DNA from: Chryseobacterium oryzae
GTDB lineage: Bacteria; Bacteroidota; Bacteroidia; Flavobacteriales; Weeksellaceae
Reading direction: 5' to 3'
Assembly: GCF_022811665.1 (NCBI RefSeq)
Contig: NZ_CP094529.1
Span: 2,852,001 to 2,916,000 of the forward strand
Length of the DNA: 64,000 nucleotides
Position numbers and translations under genes: made by a program
The notes under the pieces: generated by a model
Seen by the model: only the letters and a program-made list of their open reading frames with translations
Told to the model about the DNA's origin: nothing
Databases searched by the model: none
Part shown: in pieces, positions 51,676-61,444 of the stretch
Position numbering within the stretch: the first letter of the stretch is position 1
How the letters are laid out: each line of letters begins with the position of its first letter

Positions 51676-52320
51676 ATGGTAAAATTAAACAAAAACGAAA
51701 TTTCATTCCCAGACCCGCTTCAGTATGACGGGCATGAAGGTATTATAGCTTTCGGAGGAGATTTGTCGGTAGAAAGAATTTGGTTTGCTTATCAACATGG
51801 TATTTTTCCTTGGTTTAATCCCGATGAAGAAATACTTTGGTGGTGTCCAGATCCAAGATTTGTTTTATTTCCAGAAGAGCTGAAAGTTTCTAAATCTATG
51901 CAGAAAATTTTAGACAGAAAAACATTTACAATTACTGAAAATCAAAATTTTGAGGAGGTTATTTATAATTGCGGTACCGTTGGAAGAAAAGGACAGGACG
52001 GAACATGGCTTTCACAAGATTTAATGAACGCATTCATTAAGCTTTACCATTACGGTTTGGCTAAAAGTGTAGAAGTATGGCTAGAAAACCAACTTGTGGG
52101 CGGACTCTACGGTTTGCAGGTAGGAAATGTTTTTTGTGGAGAAAGCATGTTTTCAAAAGTGAGCAACGCTTCAAAAGCGGGGTTTATTCATTTTGTTCAA
52201 AATCATATTAACGATTTCAGCTTAATCGATTGCCAGTCTCACACTGAACATTTAGAAAGTTTAGGGGCAAAAATGATTTCAAAAAAAGATTTTTTAAATA
52301 TTTTACACCAAGATTTATAA
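51676..52320 (+). CDS. aat: Leucyl/phenylalanyl-tRNA--protein transferase
   Basis: 214-aa N-end rule enzyme that adds Leu or Phe from aminoacyl-tRNA to proteins with N-terminal Arg or Lys, marking them for ClpAP degradation. Signatures: FPDPLQYDGHEGIIAFGGDLS, YQHGIFPWF, ILWWCPDPRFVL and GGLYGLQVGNVFCGESMFS, with SLIDCQSHTEHLESLGA at the end. Length is normal. The start follows a hairpin terminator by 3 bases, so transcription must come from read-through or a site inside that region. Confidence 0.96.
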   Translation: MVKLNKNEISFPDPLQYDGHEGIIAFGGDLSVERIWFAYQHGIFPWFNPDEEILWWCPDPRFVLFPEELKVSKSMQKILDRKTFTITENQNFEEVIYNCGTVGRKGQDGTWLSQDLMNAFIKLYHYGLAKSVEVWLENQLVGGLYGLQVGNVFCGESMFSKVSNASKAGFIHFVQNHINDFSLIDCQSHTEHLESLGAKMISKKDFLNILHQDL

Positions 52321-52436
52321 AAAAATACTTTGCCTGCTGCTATTACATAAAATTTTTAAATTTTATTTATTTCAAATAATGATAATCTTCATAGATTAAA
52401 AAAATATTAAACGAATAACGGTAAATATTTATTTAA

Positions 52437-52444
52437 TAATTTTG
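52437..52444 (+). promoter_or_regulatory. -7 box of the cupin/JmjC-like gene
   Basis: TAATTTTG fits TAnnTTTG and lies 22 bases before the ATG at 52467. No clear -33 box. Confidence 0.55.
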
Positions 52445-52466
52445 TAACATAAAAAATTGAAAAGAA

Positions 52467-53351
52467 ATGGGGGTTATTTTAAAACCTATTGACATAGTAG
52501 ATGATATTTCGAAAGAAGATTTTTTTGAAAAGTATCTAAAACCGAGAAAACCGGTAGTCATAAAAAATATGGCAAGAAAATGGCCGGCTTACCAAAAGTG
52601 GACCATGGAGTACATGAAAGAAGTTGTAGGAGATGTTACTGTTCCTTTATACGACAGCTCCAAAGCAGATCCTGCGGCTCCTATTAATGCTCCTACTACA
52701 GAAATGAAATTTGCAGATTACATAGACCTCATCCAAAGAGAGCCTACCGATTTGAGAATTTTCTTCTTCGATCCTATTAAAAAAGCCAATAAACTTTTAG
52801 ATGACTATATTTCTCCAAAAGAACTTATGGGAGGATTTTTGGATAAATATCCGTCTATGTTCTTCGGAGGAAAAGGATCAGTAACTTTTCTGCACTACGA
52901 TATAGATTTAGCACACATATTCCACACTCATTTCAACGGAAGAAAACATATTTTGCTTTTCGACTATAAGTGGAAAGAAAGACTCTACAAATTACCGTAC
53001 GCTACGTATGCATTGGAAGATTTTGATATTTCTAATCCTGATTTTAAAAAATTCCCTGCCTTAGACGGAATTGAAGGCATAGAATGCTTCTTGGAGCATG
53101 GTGATACTCTATTTATGCCTACAGGATGGTGGCATTGGATGAAATATTTAGACGGAAGTTTTTCTATTTCACTCAGAGCTTGGGATAAATCTTGGGCGGT
53201 AAAAGCAAAATCTTTGTACAATCTTACTATACAGAGAAATCTTGATAACTTCATGAAGGCAAGATTTAAAAAGAAATACATGGACTGGAAAGAGAAGAAA
53301 GCAGTAGAAAGAGCCAATTATGCCTTAAAAAGAGGATTGCCAAAGAAATAA
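52467..53351 (+). CDS. Cupin-like/JmjC-fold oxygenase family protein
   Basis: 294-aa Cupin_8-type protein. The double-stranded beta-helix shows FLHYDIDLAHIFHTHFNGRKHILLF, in which an HxD pair can act as Fe(II) ligands, and GDTLFMPTGWWHWMKYL with the distal His. N-terminal KPVVIKNMARKWPAYQKW is typical of JmjC-like hydroxylases. Such enzymes use 2-oxoglutarate and Fe(II) to hydroxylate proteins or other targets. No target is visible from context; the gene stands alone between promoter and terminator. The C-terminal 60 residues are Lys/Arg-rich. Confidence 0.85.
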   Translation: MGVILKPIDIVDDISKEDFFEKYLKPRKPVVIKNMARKWPAYQKWTMEYMKEVVGDVTVPLYDSSKADPAAPINAPTTEMKFADYIDLIQREPTDLRIFFFDPIKKANKLLDDYISPKELMGGFLDKYPSMFFGGKGSVTFLHYDIDLAHIFHTHFNGRKHILLFDYKWKERLYKLPYATYALEDFDISNPDFKKFPALDGIEGIECFLEHGDTLFMPTGWWHWMKYLDGSFSISLRAWDKSWAVKAKSLYNLTIQRNLDNFMKARFKKKYMDWKEKKAVERANYALKRGLPKK

Positions 53352-53369
53352 ATTTTCAAGAATATTATA

Positions 53370-53396
53370 AACCCGAATTTTTTTTTCGGGTTTTTT
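53370..53396 (+). terminator. Terminator after the cupin-like gene
   Basis: Stem AACCCGAA / TTCGGGTT with an 8-base T loop and a T-run. Confidence 0.8.
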
Positions 53397-53519
53397 ATTG
53401 GGAAAAAATGAAAAGAAAGTATCCATAACATTAATATTCCTTCTGAATTTATCACGTTTATTATTTTTACTAACAGTGCCGATAGTTATTATAAATTAAT
53501 ATATACCATCTAAAATTTG

Positions 53520-53527
53520 TAAATTTG
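53520..53527 (+). promoter_or_regulatory. -7 box of the bacilliredoxin gene
   Basis: TAAATTTG fits TAnnTTTG, 21 bases before the ATG at 53549. Confidence 0.55.
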
Positions 53528-53548
53528 CAATAAATAAATTCATAAAAA

Positions 53549-53959
53549 ATGTATCCAACAGACTTAGTAATGCCGATGAAGGCTGAACTTACAGATAAAG
53601 GTTTTGAAGATTTGGCAACACCTTCACAGGTAGAAGAGGCTTTAAAAAAATCTGGAACAACTCTTTTAGTAATTAACTCTGTATGTGGTTGTGCAGCAGG
53701 AGCAGCAAGACCAGGAGTTGTATATTCTTTAACAGGAGATAAAAAACCTGATCATTTAACAACTGTTTTCGCTGGTTATGATACCGATGCTGTAGCAGAA
53801 GCCAGAAAACATTTAGCACCATTCCCTCCAAGTTCACCATGTGTAGCACTTTTCAAAGACGGAGAATTGGTTCACATGTTAGAAAGACATCACATTGAAG
53901 GAAATCCTGCAGGAGCAATCGCAGCCAATCTTCAGGCAGCGTATGACGAATACTGCTAA
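53549..53959 (+). CDS. BrxA/BrxB-family bacilliredoxin
   Basis: 136-aa thioredoxin-like protein of the YphP/YqiW family. The conserved SVCGCAAGAARPG segment carries the CGC motif that reduces bacillithiol-mixed disulfides in Firmicutes. FPPSSPCVALFKDGELVHMLERH follows. A terminal YDEYC ending is also usual in the family. Whether this organism makes bacillithiol cannot be told from the window, so the partner thiol is open. Single-gene unit with its own promoter box and terminator. Confidence 0.93.
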   Translation: MYPTDLVMPMKAELTDKGFEDLATPSQVEEALKKSGTTLLVINSVCGCAAGAARPGVVYSLTGDKKPDHLTTVFAGYDTDAVAEARKHLAPFPPSSPCVALFKDGELVHMLERHHIEGNPAGAIAANLQAAYDEYC

Positions 53960-53981
53960 AATCCATCAAACCTCTAAAAAT

Positions 53982-54012
53982 AAAACCGTTACAAATTTTG
54001 TAGCGGTTTTTT
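53982..54012 (+). terminator. Terminator after the bacilliredoxin gene
   Basis: Stem AAAACCG-TACAA / TTGTA-CGGTTTT with a T-run. Confidence 0.85.
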
Positions 54013-54046
54013 GTTGAAATCGTGCGTAGGGAAATTCAATTATTAT

Positions 54047-54054
54047 TATATTTG
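54047..54054 (+). promoter_or_regulatory. -7 box of the GH3-family gene
   Basis: TATATTTG fits TAnnTTTG and ends 5 bases before the ATG at 54060, implying a nearly leaderless transcript. Confidence 0.6.
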
Positions 54055-54059
54055 TCGTA

Positions 54060-55577
54060 ATGGCAACCAAAGCACTTTTTAACACCGTGGTTAACTGGTT
54101 TATTCGTCAGAGGATAGATCAGATTCAGAATTTCATGAAGTATCCTGTGGAAACCCAAAAAGGAATACTTTTTTCTCAGTTATTTCATGCAGAAGATACG
54201 GAGTATGGGAAGAAATATGGTTTTAATTCCATTTCCAGCTATCAGGATTTTAAGAATAAAATTCCGGTAGTATGCTACGAAGATATTGAGCCTTATATTG
54301 AAAAAGCAAGACAGGGACAAAAAGATGTAAGCTGGCCCGGATATATTAAGCATTTTGCAAAATCTTCTGGAACGACCAATGCAAAAAGCAAATACATCCC
54401 CATTTCTTCCGAAAGTCTGGAATACTGTCATCTGAAAGCAGGGAAAGATATGGTTTCCATCTACGCAAACAATCATCCAGAAAATCAGCTTTTTACCAAT
54501 AAAAATTTACGTTTAGGCGGAAGCTCAGAATTATATGCAGATTTCAATACAAAATTTGGAGATCTCTCTGCAATCTTAATAGACAATCTTCCGTTTTGGG
54601 TAGAAATTACCACCACTCCGAGTAAAAAAGTTTCTTTAATGGGAGAATGGGAAAGCAAACTGAAAGCTATTGTTGCGGAAGTAAAAAATGAGGATGTTGG
54701 AAGTATTTTAGGTGTTCCCAGTTGGATGATGGTGCTTTTACAAAGAGTTTTAAAGGAAACCAACGTTAAAAGTGTATCTGAACTTTGGCCCAATCTTGAA
54801 GTATTTTTTCATGGTGGAATTAGCTTCAAACCCTACAAAGAACAGTACAAACCGATTATCGGGAAAAATATTAATTATTACGAAATTTATAATGCCTCTG
54901 AAGGCTTTTTTGGAATTCAGGACCGATCGAACAGTGACGAAATGCTTCTGATGCTTGATTATGGAATTTTCTATGAATTTATTCCGATGGATCAGTTCAG
55001 TCATTCCAATCCAAAAGTTGTTTCTCTGGAAGATGTAGAAATAGGGAAAAACTACGCAATGGTGATTACCACCAATGGCGGACTTTGGCGATATTTAATT
55101 GGAGATACGGTAATTTTTACGTCTTTAGATCCTTTCAGAATAAAAATTACAGGCAGAACCAAGCATTATATTAATGCTTTTGGGGAGGAACTCATGATTA
55201 CCAATGTGGAATCTGCACTTACAAAAGCATGTAAAGAAACAGATTCTTCGGTAACCGATTTTACAGGAGCTCCCATTTTTATGAAAGAAAATGAAAGCGG
55301 TGCTCACGAATGGATTTTCGAATTCAGCAAAGCACCGGAAAATCTTGAACATTTTACCGATATTTTCGACCGCCATTTAAAATCGATCAATTCCGATTAC
55401 GAAGCTAAAAGATACAATAATATTACCCTTAGAAAACCGGTTGTACACGTAGCAAAACCCAATTTATTCTATTCCTGGCTAGAATCTAAAGGAAAACTGG
55501 GCGGACAAAACAAGGTTCCCAGACTCAGCAACGACAGAGAATATATTGATCCTCTTTTAGAATTGAATCAGCTGTAA
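54060..55577 (+). CDS. GH3-family acyl-adenylate enzyme
   Basis: 505-aa protein of the GH3 auxin-responsive promoter family. In plants this family adenylates acids such as jasmonate or indole-acetate and couples them to amino acids. The ATP-binding motif KSSGTTNAKSKYIPIS (about 100-115), NASEGFFGIQ, and GLWRYLIGDTVIFTSLDPFRIKITGRTKHYINAFGEELM are readable. Bacterial members are common in Bacteroidota but their substrates are mostly unknown. Convergent with menD, with only 2 bases between the stops and no terminator, so antisense overlap of the two transcripts is likely. Confidence 0.9.
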   Translation: MATKALFNTVVNWFIRQRIDQIQNFMKYPVETQKGILFSQLFHAEDTEYGKKYGFNSISSYQDFKNKIPVVCYEDIEPYIEKARQGQKDVSWPGYIKHFAKSSGTTNAKSKYIPISSESLEYCHLKAGKDMVSIYANNHPENQLFTNKNLRLGGSSELYADFNTKFGDLSAILIDNLPFWVEITTTPSKKVSLMGEWESKLKAIVAEVKNEDVGSILGVPSWMMVLLQRVLKETNVKSVSELWPNLEVFFHGGISFKPYKEQYKPIIGKNINYYEIYNASEGFFGIQDRSNSDEMLLMLDYGIFYEFIPMDQFSHSNPKVVSLEDVEIGKNYAMVITTNGGLWRYLIGDTVIFTSLDPFRIKITGRTKHYINAFGEELMITNVESALTKACKETDSSVTDFTGAPIFMKENESGAHEWIFEFSKAPENLEHFTDIFDRHLKSINSDYEAKRYNNITLRKPVVHVAKPNLFYSWLESKGKLGGQNKVPRLSNDREYIDPLLELNQL

Positions 55578-55579
55578 AA

Positions 55580-57256
55580 CTAAATTTCTTTCAGGAAATT
55601 AAAATAAGCTTTCTGCGTATCTGCATTGGTTTTTCCCTGTGTATTTACCTCTAATATTTTAGGCTGGGTATCGGGTTTAAAAAAGTTAGCCAAAACACGA
55701 TCTAGTGTACCGTCATCCTCCACTCTCACATAAGAAAACCCAAAATGTTTCGCTAAAAACTCGGCATTTTTATGATGTTTTGTCGATATAAATTCGTCAA
55801 CCGTATTAGAATTGGCATTTCCCGGTCCAGGAATAATTTTAAAAATATTTCCTTCCCCGTTATTAAATATGATAATTCTTGTAAATGGCGGAATATATTG
55901 GTTCCAAAGCCCGTTAATATCATAAAAGAAACTCAAATCTCCGGTAACCAATAAGGTAGGATTCTGGTTTTTAATAGCAAAACCCATTGCGGTAGAAGAA
56001 GAACCATCTATCCCACTTGTACCTCTGTTGCAATAAATTTTCCTTTTTCCGAAATCGAACAGCTGAGCATAACGAATCGCTGAACTGTTACTGAAATGAA
56101 TATTATAATTTTCAGGAATACTCTCCGAAACTCTCGAGAAAAAGTAAAAATCTGAAAACTCTATTAAATTAAGAAAATCCTGATGTTTTTTATCTTTTTT
56201 ATCTCTTAAAACATCCCAGAGATTGTAATAAGGACGAGGTTCGAGCGTAATAAAATTCAACAGTTTCGAAAAGAAAAGTTCGGGTTTCACTTCAATTTTA
56301 TGGGTTAAACAGAAATAGGTATCCGGTTGCCAAATTTCGTCCAAATGCCAATGCTGTTTTGGTTTTGCAGCTCTCAAAAACTGTTTAACTTTTTTCGAAA
56401 CCACATTTTGTCCTACTGTAATCAACAAATCCGGAGCATAAGTCTTAAAATCCTGTTCTGTAAAGCCAAAGATATAACGGTCGATATGTCTAAAGAATTT
56501 CTCATGATAAAGATTAGAATTGGCTTCCGACAAAACCACCACCGAATGGTTTTTTACTAATTGAGTTAACAAATTTTCCAGTTCCGGACTGTAATCTTTT
56601 GTTCCCACTAAAATCATGATGCGCTGCGAGGTATTCCATTCTGCAATAAGGCTGGAAGGAACTTCGTATTCTTTCTGTTTAATCGTTTTTTCTACCACCG
56701 GAAAAGTAGGAAGTTCCGAAACCAATTCATACAAAGGTTCTTCTAAAGGAATATTAATATGAACCGGACCTTTCTTTTCGAAGCACAGTTCTATCGCTTT
56801 TTTTATAATTTCTGAATTAATATCTTCCGCATTGTCTTTAGAATCTTCCAAAAGCTGAAAATCCCCATAAGAATGCTGCTGAAAAAGATGATTTTGGCGA
56901 ATAGTCTGCCCATCAAACAAATCAACATAATCTGTTGGTCTGTCTGCCGTTAAAACAAGCAAAGGAATATTAGAATAAAAAGCTTCCGTAATTGCTGGAT
57001 AATAATTTGCTGCCGCAGAACCGCTTGTACAAGTAATTGCTACGGGTTTTTTCTCACTCATCGCCATCCCAAGAGCTACAAAAGCTGCACTTCTTTCATC
57101 TACAATACTGTAACAGTTAAAATCATCCATTTCAGAAAAATGAATTGCCAAAGGAGCATTTCTGGATCCCGGGGAAATAACAACGTCTAGAATATTATAC
57201 TGTTGCAGAAGATTGGCAAGCACCTGAATACTTCTCTTGGAAGAATATTTTTTCAT
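55580..57256 (-). CDS. menD: SEPHCHC synthase, menaquinone biosynthesis
   Basis: 558-aa ThDP-dependent enzyme that joins 2-oxoglutarate to isochorismate in menaquinone synthesis. VISPGSRNAPLA, VDERSAAFVALGMA and TCTSGSAAANYYPAITEA mark the MenD N-terminal part; GDLSFFYDINGLWN with IIIFNNGEGNIF forms the ThDP motif. Full length. It stands alone here, not in a men cluster. Menaquinone is the quinone of Flavobacteriia, in line with the cbb3 oxidase at the other end of the window. Confidence 0.95.
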   Translation of the reverse strand: MKKYSSKRSIQVLANLLQQYNILDVVISPGSRNAPLAIHFSEMDDFNCYSIVDERSAAFVALGMAMSEKKPVAITCTSGSAAANYYPAITEAFYSNIPLLVLTADRPTDYVDLFDGQTIRQNHLFQQHSYGDFQLLEDSKDNAEDINSEIIKKAIELCFEKKGPVHINIPLEEPLYELVSELPTFPVVEKTIKQKEYEVPSSLIAEWNTSQRIMILVGTKDYSPELENLLTQLVKNHSVVVLSEANSNLYHEKFFRHIDRYIFGFTEQDFKTYAPDLLITVGQNVVSKKVKQFLRAAKPKQHWHLDEIWQPDTYFCLTHKIEVKPELFFSKLLNFITLEPRPYYNLWDVLRDKKDKKHQDFLNLIEFSDFYFFSRVSESIPENYNIHFSNSSAIRYAQLFDFGKRKIYCNRGTSGIDGSSSTAMGFAIKNQNPTLLVTGDLSFFYDINGLWNQYIPPFTRIIIFNNGEGNIFKIIPGPGNANSNTVDEFISTKHHKNAEFLAKHFGFSYVRVEDDGTLDRVLANFFKPDTQPKILEVNTQGKTNADTQKAYFNFLKEI

Positions 57257-57260
57257 AAGG

Positions 57261-57268
57261 CAAATTTA
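57261..57268 (-). promoter_or_regulatory. -7 box of menD
   Basis: Minus strand TAAATTTG ends 4 bases before the menD ATG, so the start codon would be at or next to the 5' end of the mRNA. Confidence 0.55.
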
Positions 57269-57343
57269 CTTCATAAATACTTAATTATAAAAAGAATTAA
57301 TTTAAAAAAGATGTATTTTAGCACCACGTAAAATTTCTATAAA

Positions 57344-58294
57344 ATGGATAAAATACCTAGTGTAGACCTGCGTGATTTCCTTTCGGACAACCCGGAACGC
57401 AAACAGAAATTTGTAAATGAAATCGGAAAAGCTTACGAAGAAATTGGTTTTGTTGCCTTAAAAGGACATTTCCTAGACGAAAAACTCGTAGACAACCTTT
57501 ATGGAGAAGTTAAAAACTTCTTCGAACTCCCAACAGAAACAAAACAAAAGTACGAGATCCCCGGAATTGGAGGACAAAGAGGCTATGTTGGTTTCGGAAA
57601 AGAAACGGCAAAGGGCTTTAAAAAAGGAGATTTGAAAGAATTTTGGCATTTCGGACAGTATGTTTCGGATGATTCCAAATACAAAAGCGAATATCCAGAC
57701 AATGTTATAGTTGATGAGCTTCCAAAATTCAACGAAGTAGGTAAAGAAACTTACCAAATGCTTGAAAAAACAGGAAAATATGTTTTGAGAGCTTTAGCTT
57801 TATATCTTGGTCTTGATGAGTTTTATTTTGATGATAAGATTGCGGAAGGAAATTCTATTCTAAGACCTATTCATTACCCGCCAATTACCCAAGAACCAGA
57901 TGATGCAGTAAGAGCTGCAGCTCATGGAGATATTAACCTTATCACTCTTTTAATGGGTTCTCAAGGAAAAGGACTTCAGGTTCAAAACCATAAAGGCGAA
58001 TGGATTGATGCAATTGCAGAACCAGACGAATTAATGATTAATGTTGGGGATATGTTATCTAGACACACCAACAACAAGCTGAAATCTACCATCCACAGAG
58101 TGGTAAATCCGCCACGAGAATTGTGGGGAACTTCTAGATACTCTATTCCTTTCTTTATGCATCCTGTAAGTGAAATGTCTCTAAATGCTTTAGAAAACTG
58201 CGTAGATGAAAACAATCCTAAATTGTATGAAGATACCACCGCAGGAGAATTTTTACATGAAAGATTAATCGAATTGGGATTAATAAAAAAATAA
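57344..58294 (+). CDS. 2-oxoglutarate/Fe(II) oxygenase, isopenicillin N synthase-like
   Basis: 316-aa IPNS-family oxygenase. DIOX_N segment MDKIPSVDLRDFLSDN at the start; Fe(II) ligands HxD in AAHGDINLITLL and His in KSTIHRVVNPP; the 2-oxoglutarate-binding RxS in SRYSIPFF. The family performs hydroxylation, desaturation or ring closure. Similar enzymes occur widely in Flavobacteriia without a known pathway. Length and motifs intact; the gene is alone between menD (divergent) and infB (convergent). Confidence 0.88.
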   Translation: MDKIPSVDLRDFLSDNPERKQKFVNEIGKAYEEIGFVALKGHFLDEKLVDNLYGEVKNFFELPTETKQKYEIPGIGGQRGYVGFGKETAKGFKKGDLKEFWHFGQYVSDDSKYKSEYPDNVIVDELPKFNEVGKETYQMLEKTGKYVLRALALYLGLDEFYFDDKIAEGNSILRPIHYPPITQEPDDAVRAAAHGDINLITLLMGSQGKGLQVQNHKGEWIDAIAEPDELMINVGDMLSRHTNNKLKSTIHRVVNPPRELWGTSRYSIPFFMHPVSEMSLNALENCVDENNPKLYEDTTAGEFLHERLIELGLIKK

Positions 58295-58298
58295 CAAA

Positions 58299-58327
58299 AA
58301 AACCGGATTTAATGTCCGGTTTTTATT
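58299..58327 (+). terminator. Terminator after the 2OG oxygenase gene
   Basis: Stem AAAAACCGGA / TCCGGTTTTT with a 7-base loop and T-run. Confidence 0.88.
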
Positions 58328-58360
58328 TTTCCATTGGAAAAATATTTTCTAAAGTGATAA

Positions 58361-58395
58361 AAATACCGCCCGCATCTTCGATGCGGGCGGTATTC
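58361..58395 (-). terminator. Terminator of the rimP-nusA-infB operon
   Basis: Perfect GC-rich 15-base stem AATACCGCCCGCATC / GATGCGGGCGGTATT with a 3-base loop, followed on the minus strand by TTTTT. Confidence 0.93.
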
Positions 58396-58413
58396 TTTAT
58401 TAACAAAATTAAA

Positions 58414-61368
58414 TTACTTCAATTTCTTTTTCACAGCAACTTCTTCGTAAACTTCAAGAATATCGCCTTGTTCAATATCATTATAACCTTTAAGGTTCAA
58501 TCCACATTCGTAGCCCTTCGTTACTTCTTTAACATCGTCTTTGAAACGTTTTAAACTTTCAAGTTCTCCGTCGAATTTCACGATACCGTCTCTTAGTAAG
58601 CGTACTTTTGAGTTTCTTGTAACTTTTCCGGTAAGAACCATACAACCTGCAATGGTTCCAACTTTAGAAATTTTGAAGACTTCACGGATTTCAACATTAC
58701 CGATAACCTGCTCCTGAATTTCAGGTGAAAGCATTCCTTCCATTGCTTCTTTAACCTCATCAATCGCTTTATAGATTACAGAATATGTTCTGATTTCAAT
58801 TTCTTCACGATCTGCAAGGTCTTTTGCATTCGCTCCAGCTCTTACGTTAAATCCTATAATAATAGCATCCGATGCAGCTGCTAAGTTGATATCAGACTCT
58901 GTAATCTGTCCTACTCCAGAGTGAAGGATATTTACGCTGATTTCCTCTGTGGAAAGTCTCTGCAACTGATCAGAAAGTGCTTCTACCGAACCATCTACGT
59001 CACCTTTAAGGATAATGTTCAATTCTTTAAATTCACCTAAAGCAATACGTCTGCCTAATTCTTCAAGCGTTGTATGTTTTTTGGTTCTGATAGACAATTC
59101 TCTCTGAAGCTGCTCTCTTTTGTTAGCAATAGCTTTACCTTCACTTTCATCGGCATAAACTCGGAATTTATCTCCAGCAGTAGGGGCTCCGTCTAAACCT
59201 AAAATGGTTGCCGGAATCGATGGTCCTGCTTCTTCAAGGTTTTTACCTCTTTCGTCCAGTAAAGCTTTTACTTTACCGTGGTTTTTACCCGCTACAACAT
59301 AGTCTCCAACTCTTAAAGTTCCTGTCTGAACCAACATTGTTGCAACATAACCTCTTCCTTTATCTAGGGAAGCTTCTATCACTACTCCATTAGCAGAACG
59401 TTCAGGATTAGCTTTTAATTCCAGCATTTCTGCCTGTAATAAAACTTTCTCCAGCAATACATCTACATTATTACCAAATTTAGCGGAAATTTCCTGTGCC
59501 TGAACATTTCCGCCCCATTCTTCAACCAGAATATTCATTCCGGAAAGTTGTTGACGGATATTATCCGGATTTGCATTTGGCTTATCTACTTTATTGATTG
59601 CGATAATCATTGGAACCCCTGCCGCCTGTGCGTGAGAAATGGCTTCTTTGGTTTGAGGCATCACATCGTCATCGGCAGCGATTACGATAATTGCAATATC
59701 CGTAACCTGCGCTCCTCTCGCTCTCATTGCTGTAAAAGCTTCGTGACCTGGAGTATCTAAGAATGTAATTCTCTGACCATTTTCCAGCTTCACATTATAA
59801 GCACCGATATGCTGAGTAATTCCTCCAGATTCTCCTGCAATTACGTTTGTTTTTCTAATGTAATCGAGCAATGAAGTCTTACCGTGGTCAACGTGTCCCA
59901 TTACAGTTACAATAGGTGCTCTTGGCAACAAACTTTCTTCTGTATCGATATCTTCTTCTGAATCTGTATCTTCTAAATCAGCATCAGAAAATTCAATTTT
60001 ATATCCGAATTCATCTGCAACTAATAATAAAGTATCGGCTTCAAGTCTTTGGTTCATGGTAACCATAACTCCAAGAGAGAAACAAGCTGAAATTACTTCG
60101 GTAGGAGAAACATTCATCAAACTTGCCAACTCACCAACGGTGATGAATTCGGTTACTTTTAATGTTCTGTCTGCAGCATCAATTTCCTGCTGACGTTCGT
60201 CCTGCTCTCTACGGAAACTTCTTTTATCTTTTCTATGTTTAGAAGATTTAGATTTACCTCCTTTGTTGGTTAATTTTTCAAGGGTTTCCTTAATCTGATT
60301 TTTAACTTGTTCGTCAGTTAATTCAACAGGCATACTTCTTTGCCCAGGTCTGTTATTACCAAAACGGTTTCCTCCTTGACCTTGAGGACGGTTTTGCCCG
60401 CCTTGTCCTTGAGGACGATTCCCTTGATTATTCCCGAAGCGGTTTCCTCCACCTTGACCTTGAGGACGGTTTTGACCACCTTGTCCTTGAGGGCGATTTT
60501 GCCCGCCTTGACCTTGAGGACGGTTTCCTTGGTTATTATTTCCGCCTTGTTGGTTATTCCCGGTATTTTGGTTTGTGCCTCCAGGCTTTTCTATTCTCTT
60601 TCTTTTCTTTTTAGCTCCCGAATTTGGTTTTGGTGCAAACTGTGTTAAATCAATCTTTTCACCAACAATCTTAGGACCATCCAGTTTTTGGTAAACTGTT
60701 TCTATTTTTTGAGGCTCCTGAGATTCTTCAGAAGGAGTTTCTACTTTAGGCTCCTCGGTCTTTTGCACTGGTTTTTCAGGTGCTTTAGGAGTTTCTTTTA
60801 CTGGTTCCTCCGTTTTTTTCTCTGCTTTAGGTTCTTCAGCTTTTGGCTTTTCCTTTTTTGCAGGTCTGTTTCTATTGCGTTCGATTTGAGACAAATCTAT
60901 TTTATCTAAAACCTTAAATTCCTGCTTTTCAACAACAGGCTTAACTTCAGCAACAGGTTCAGTTTTTGGGGTTTCCTTTACCTCTTCTTTCTTTTCCTCC
61001 ACTGGTGGTGCAGGTGCAGGAGTAGGCTCGGACGCAACCGTTTCCGTTTTTTTAGGCTCAAGATCTATTTTGCCTAAAATTCTGGTTTCTGGTTTTATAT
61101 TAGCTTTAGCTCTTATTACTTCAGGGGTTTTCTTTTCTTCGATTTCCAGTTTTTCTTCCGGAACTTTAGAAATCACCACCTCTTGGGAAGCCTTACGTTG
61201 CTCGCCATCTTTGGCAAACTCAGCTTCCAATGCAGAATATGCCGCTTCTTCTAATTGAGCGTTAGGATTGGTTTCAACCTCGAACCCTTTAGACTGTAAA
61301 AACTCTACCAATCTGGACATCGAAATATTGAATTCCTTAACCGCTTTATTTAATCTTATTTTTGGCAT
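58414..61368 (-). CDS. infB: Translation initiation factor IF-2
   Basis: 984-aa GTPase that brings initiator tRNA to the ribosome. N-terminal IF2N-type region ([29 protein letters not shown]), then a long low-complexity linker rich in Lys, Glu and Pro, a Gly/Gln/Arg/Asn-rich tract of [12 protein letters not shown] repeats (about residues 285-345), a second IF2N-like region (about 405-450) and the G domain with GHVDHGKT (491-498), DTPGHEAF and NKVDKPN. Domains II-IV follow. Third gene of the rimP-nusA-infB operon, 76 bases after nusA. Confidence 0.97.
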   Translation of the reverse strand: MPKIRLNKAVKEFNISMSRLVEFLQSKGFEVETNPNAQLEEAAYSALEAEFAKDGEQRKASQEVVISKVPEEKLEIEEKKTPEVIRAKANIKPETRILGKIDLEPKKTETVASEPTPAPAPPVEEKKEEVKETPKTEPVAEVKPVVEKQEFKVLDKIDLSQIERNRNRPAKKEKPKAEEPKAEKKTEEPVKETPKAPEKPVQKTEEPKVETPSEESQEPQKIETVYQKLDGPKIVGEKIDLTQFAPKPNSGAKKKRKRIEKPGGTNQNTGNNQQGGNNNQGNRPQGQGGQNRPQGQGGQNRPQGQGGGNRFGNNQGNRPQGQGGQNRPQGQGGNRFGNNRPGQRSMPVELTDEQVKNQIKETLEKLTNKGGKSKSSKHRKDKRSFRREQDERQQEIDAADRTLKVTEFITVGELASLMNVSPTEVISACFSLGVMVTMNQRLEADTLLLVADEFGYKIEFSDADLEDTDSEEDIDTEESLLPRAPIVTVMGHVDHGKTSLLDYIRKTNVIAGESGGITQHIGAYNVKLENGQRITFLDTPGHEAFTAMRARGAQVTDIAIIVIAADDDVMPQTKEAISHAQAAGVPMIIAINKVDKPNANPDNIRQQLSGMNILVEEWGGNVQAQEISAKFGNNVDVLLEKVLLQAEMLELKANPERSANGVVIEASLDKGRGYVATMLVQTGTLRVGDYVVAGKNHGKVKALLDERGKNLEEAGPSIPATILGLDGAPTAGDKFRVYADESEGKAIANKREQLQRELSIRTKKHTTLEELGRRIALGEFKELNIILKGDVDGSVEALSDQLQRLSTEEISVNILHSGVGQITESDINLAAASDAIIIGFNVRAGANAKDLADREEIEIRTYSVIYKAIDEVKEAMEGMLSPEIQEQVIGNVEIREVFKISKVGTIAGCMVLTGKVTRNSKVRLLRDGIVKFDGELESLKRFKDDVKEVTKGYECGLNLKGYNDIEQGDILEVYEEVAVKKKLK

Positions 61369-61444
61369 CTATATTTTTTACTGTTTTTTAATTCTTAAAA
61401 ATTAAAGTTTCTTTTTACTTATTATTAAAATTTATTTCTAAATA

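Noticed and set aside
60340..60648. Open frame opposite infB with Leu/Arg/Thr repeats
   Set aside because: It is the antisense shadow of the IF-2 repeat tract, with no promoter or domain.
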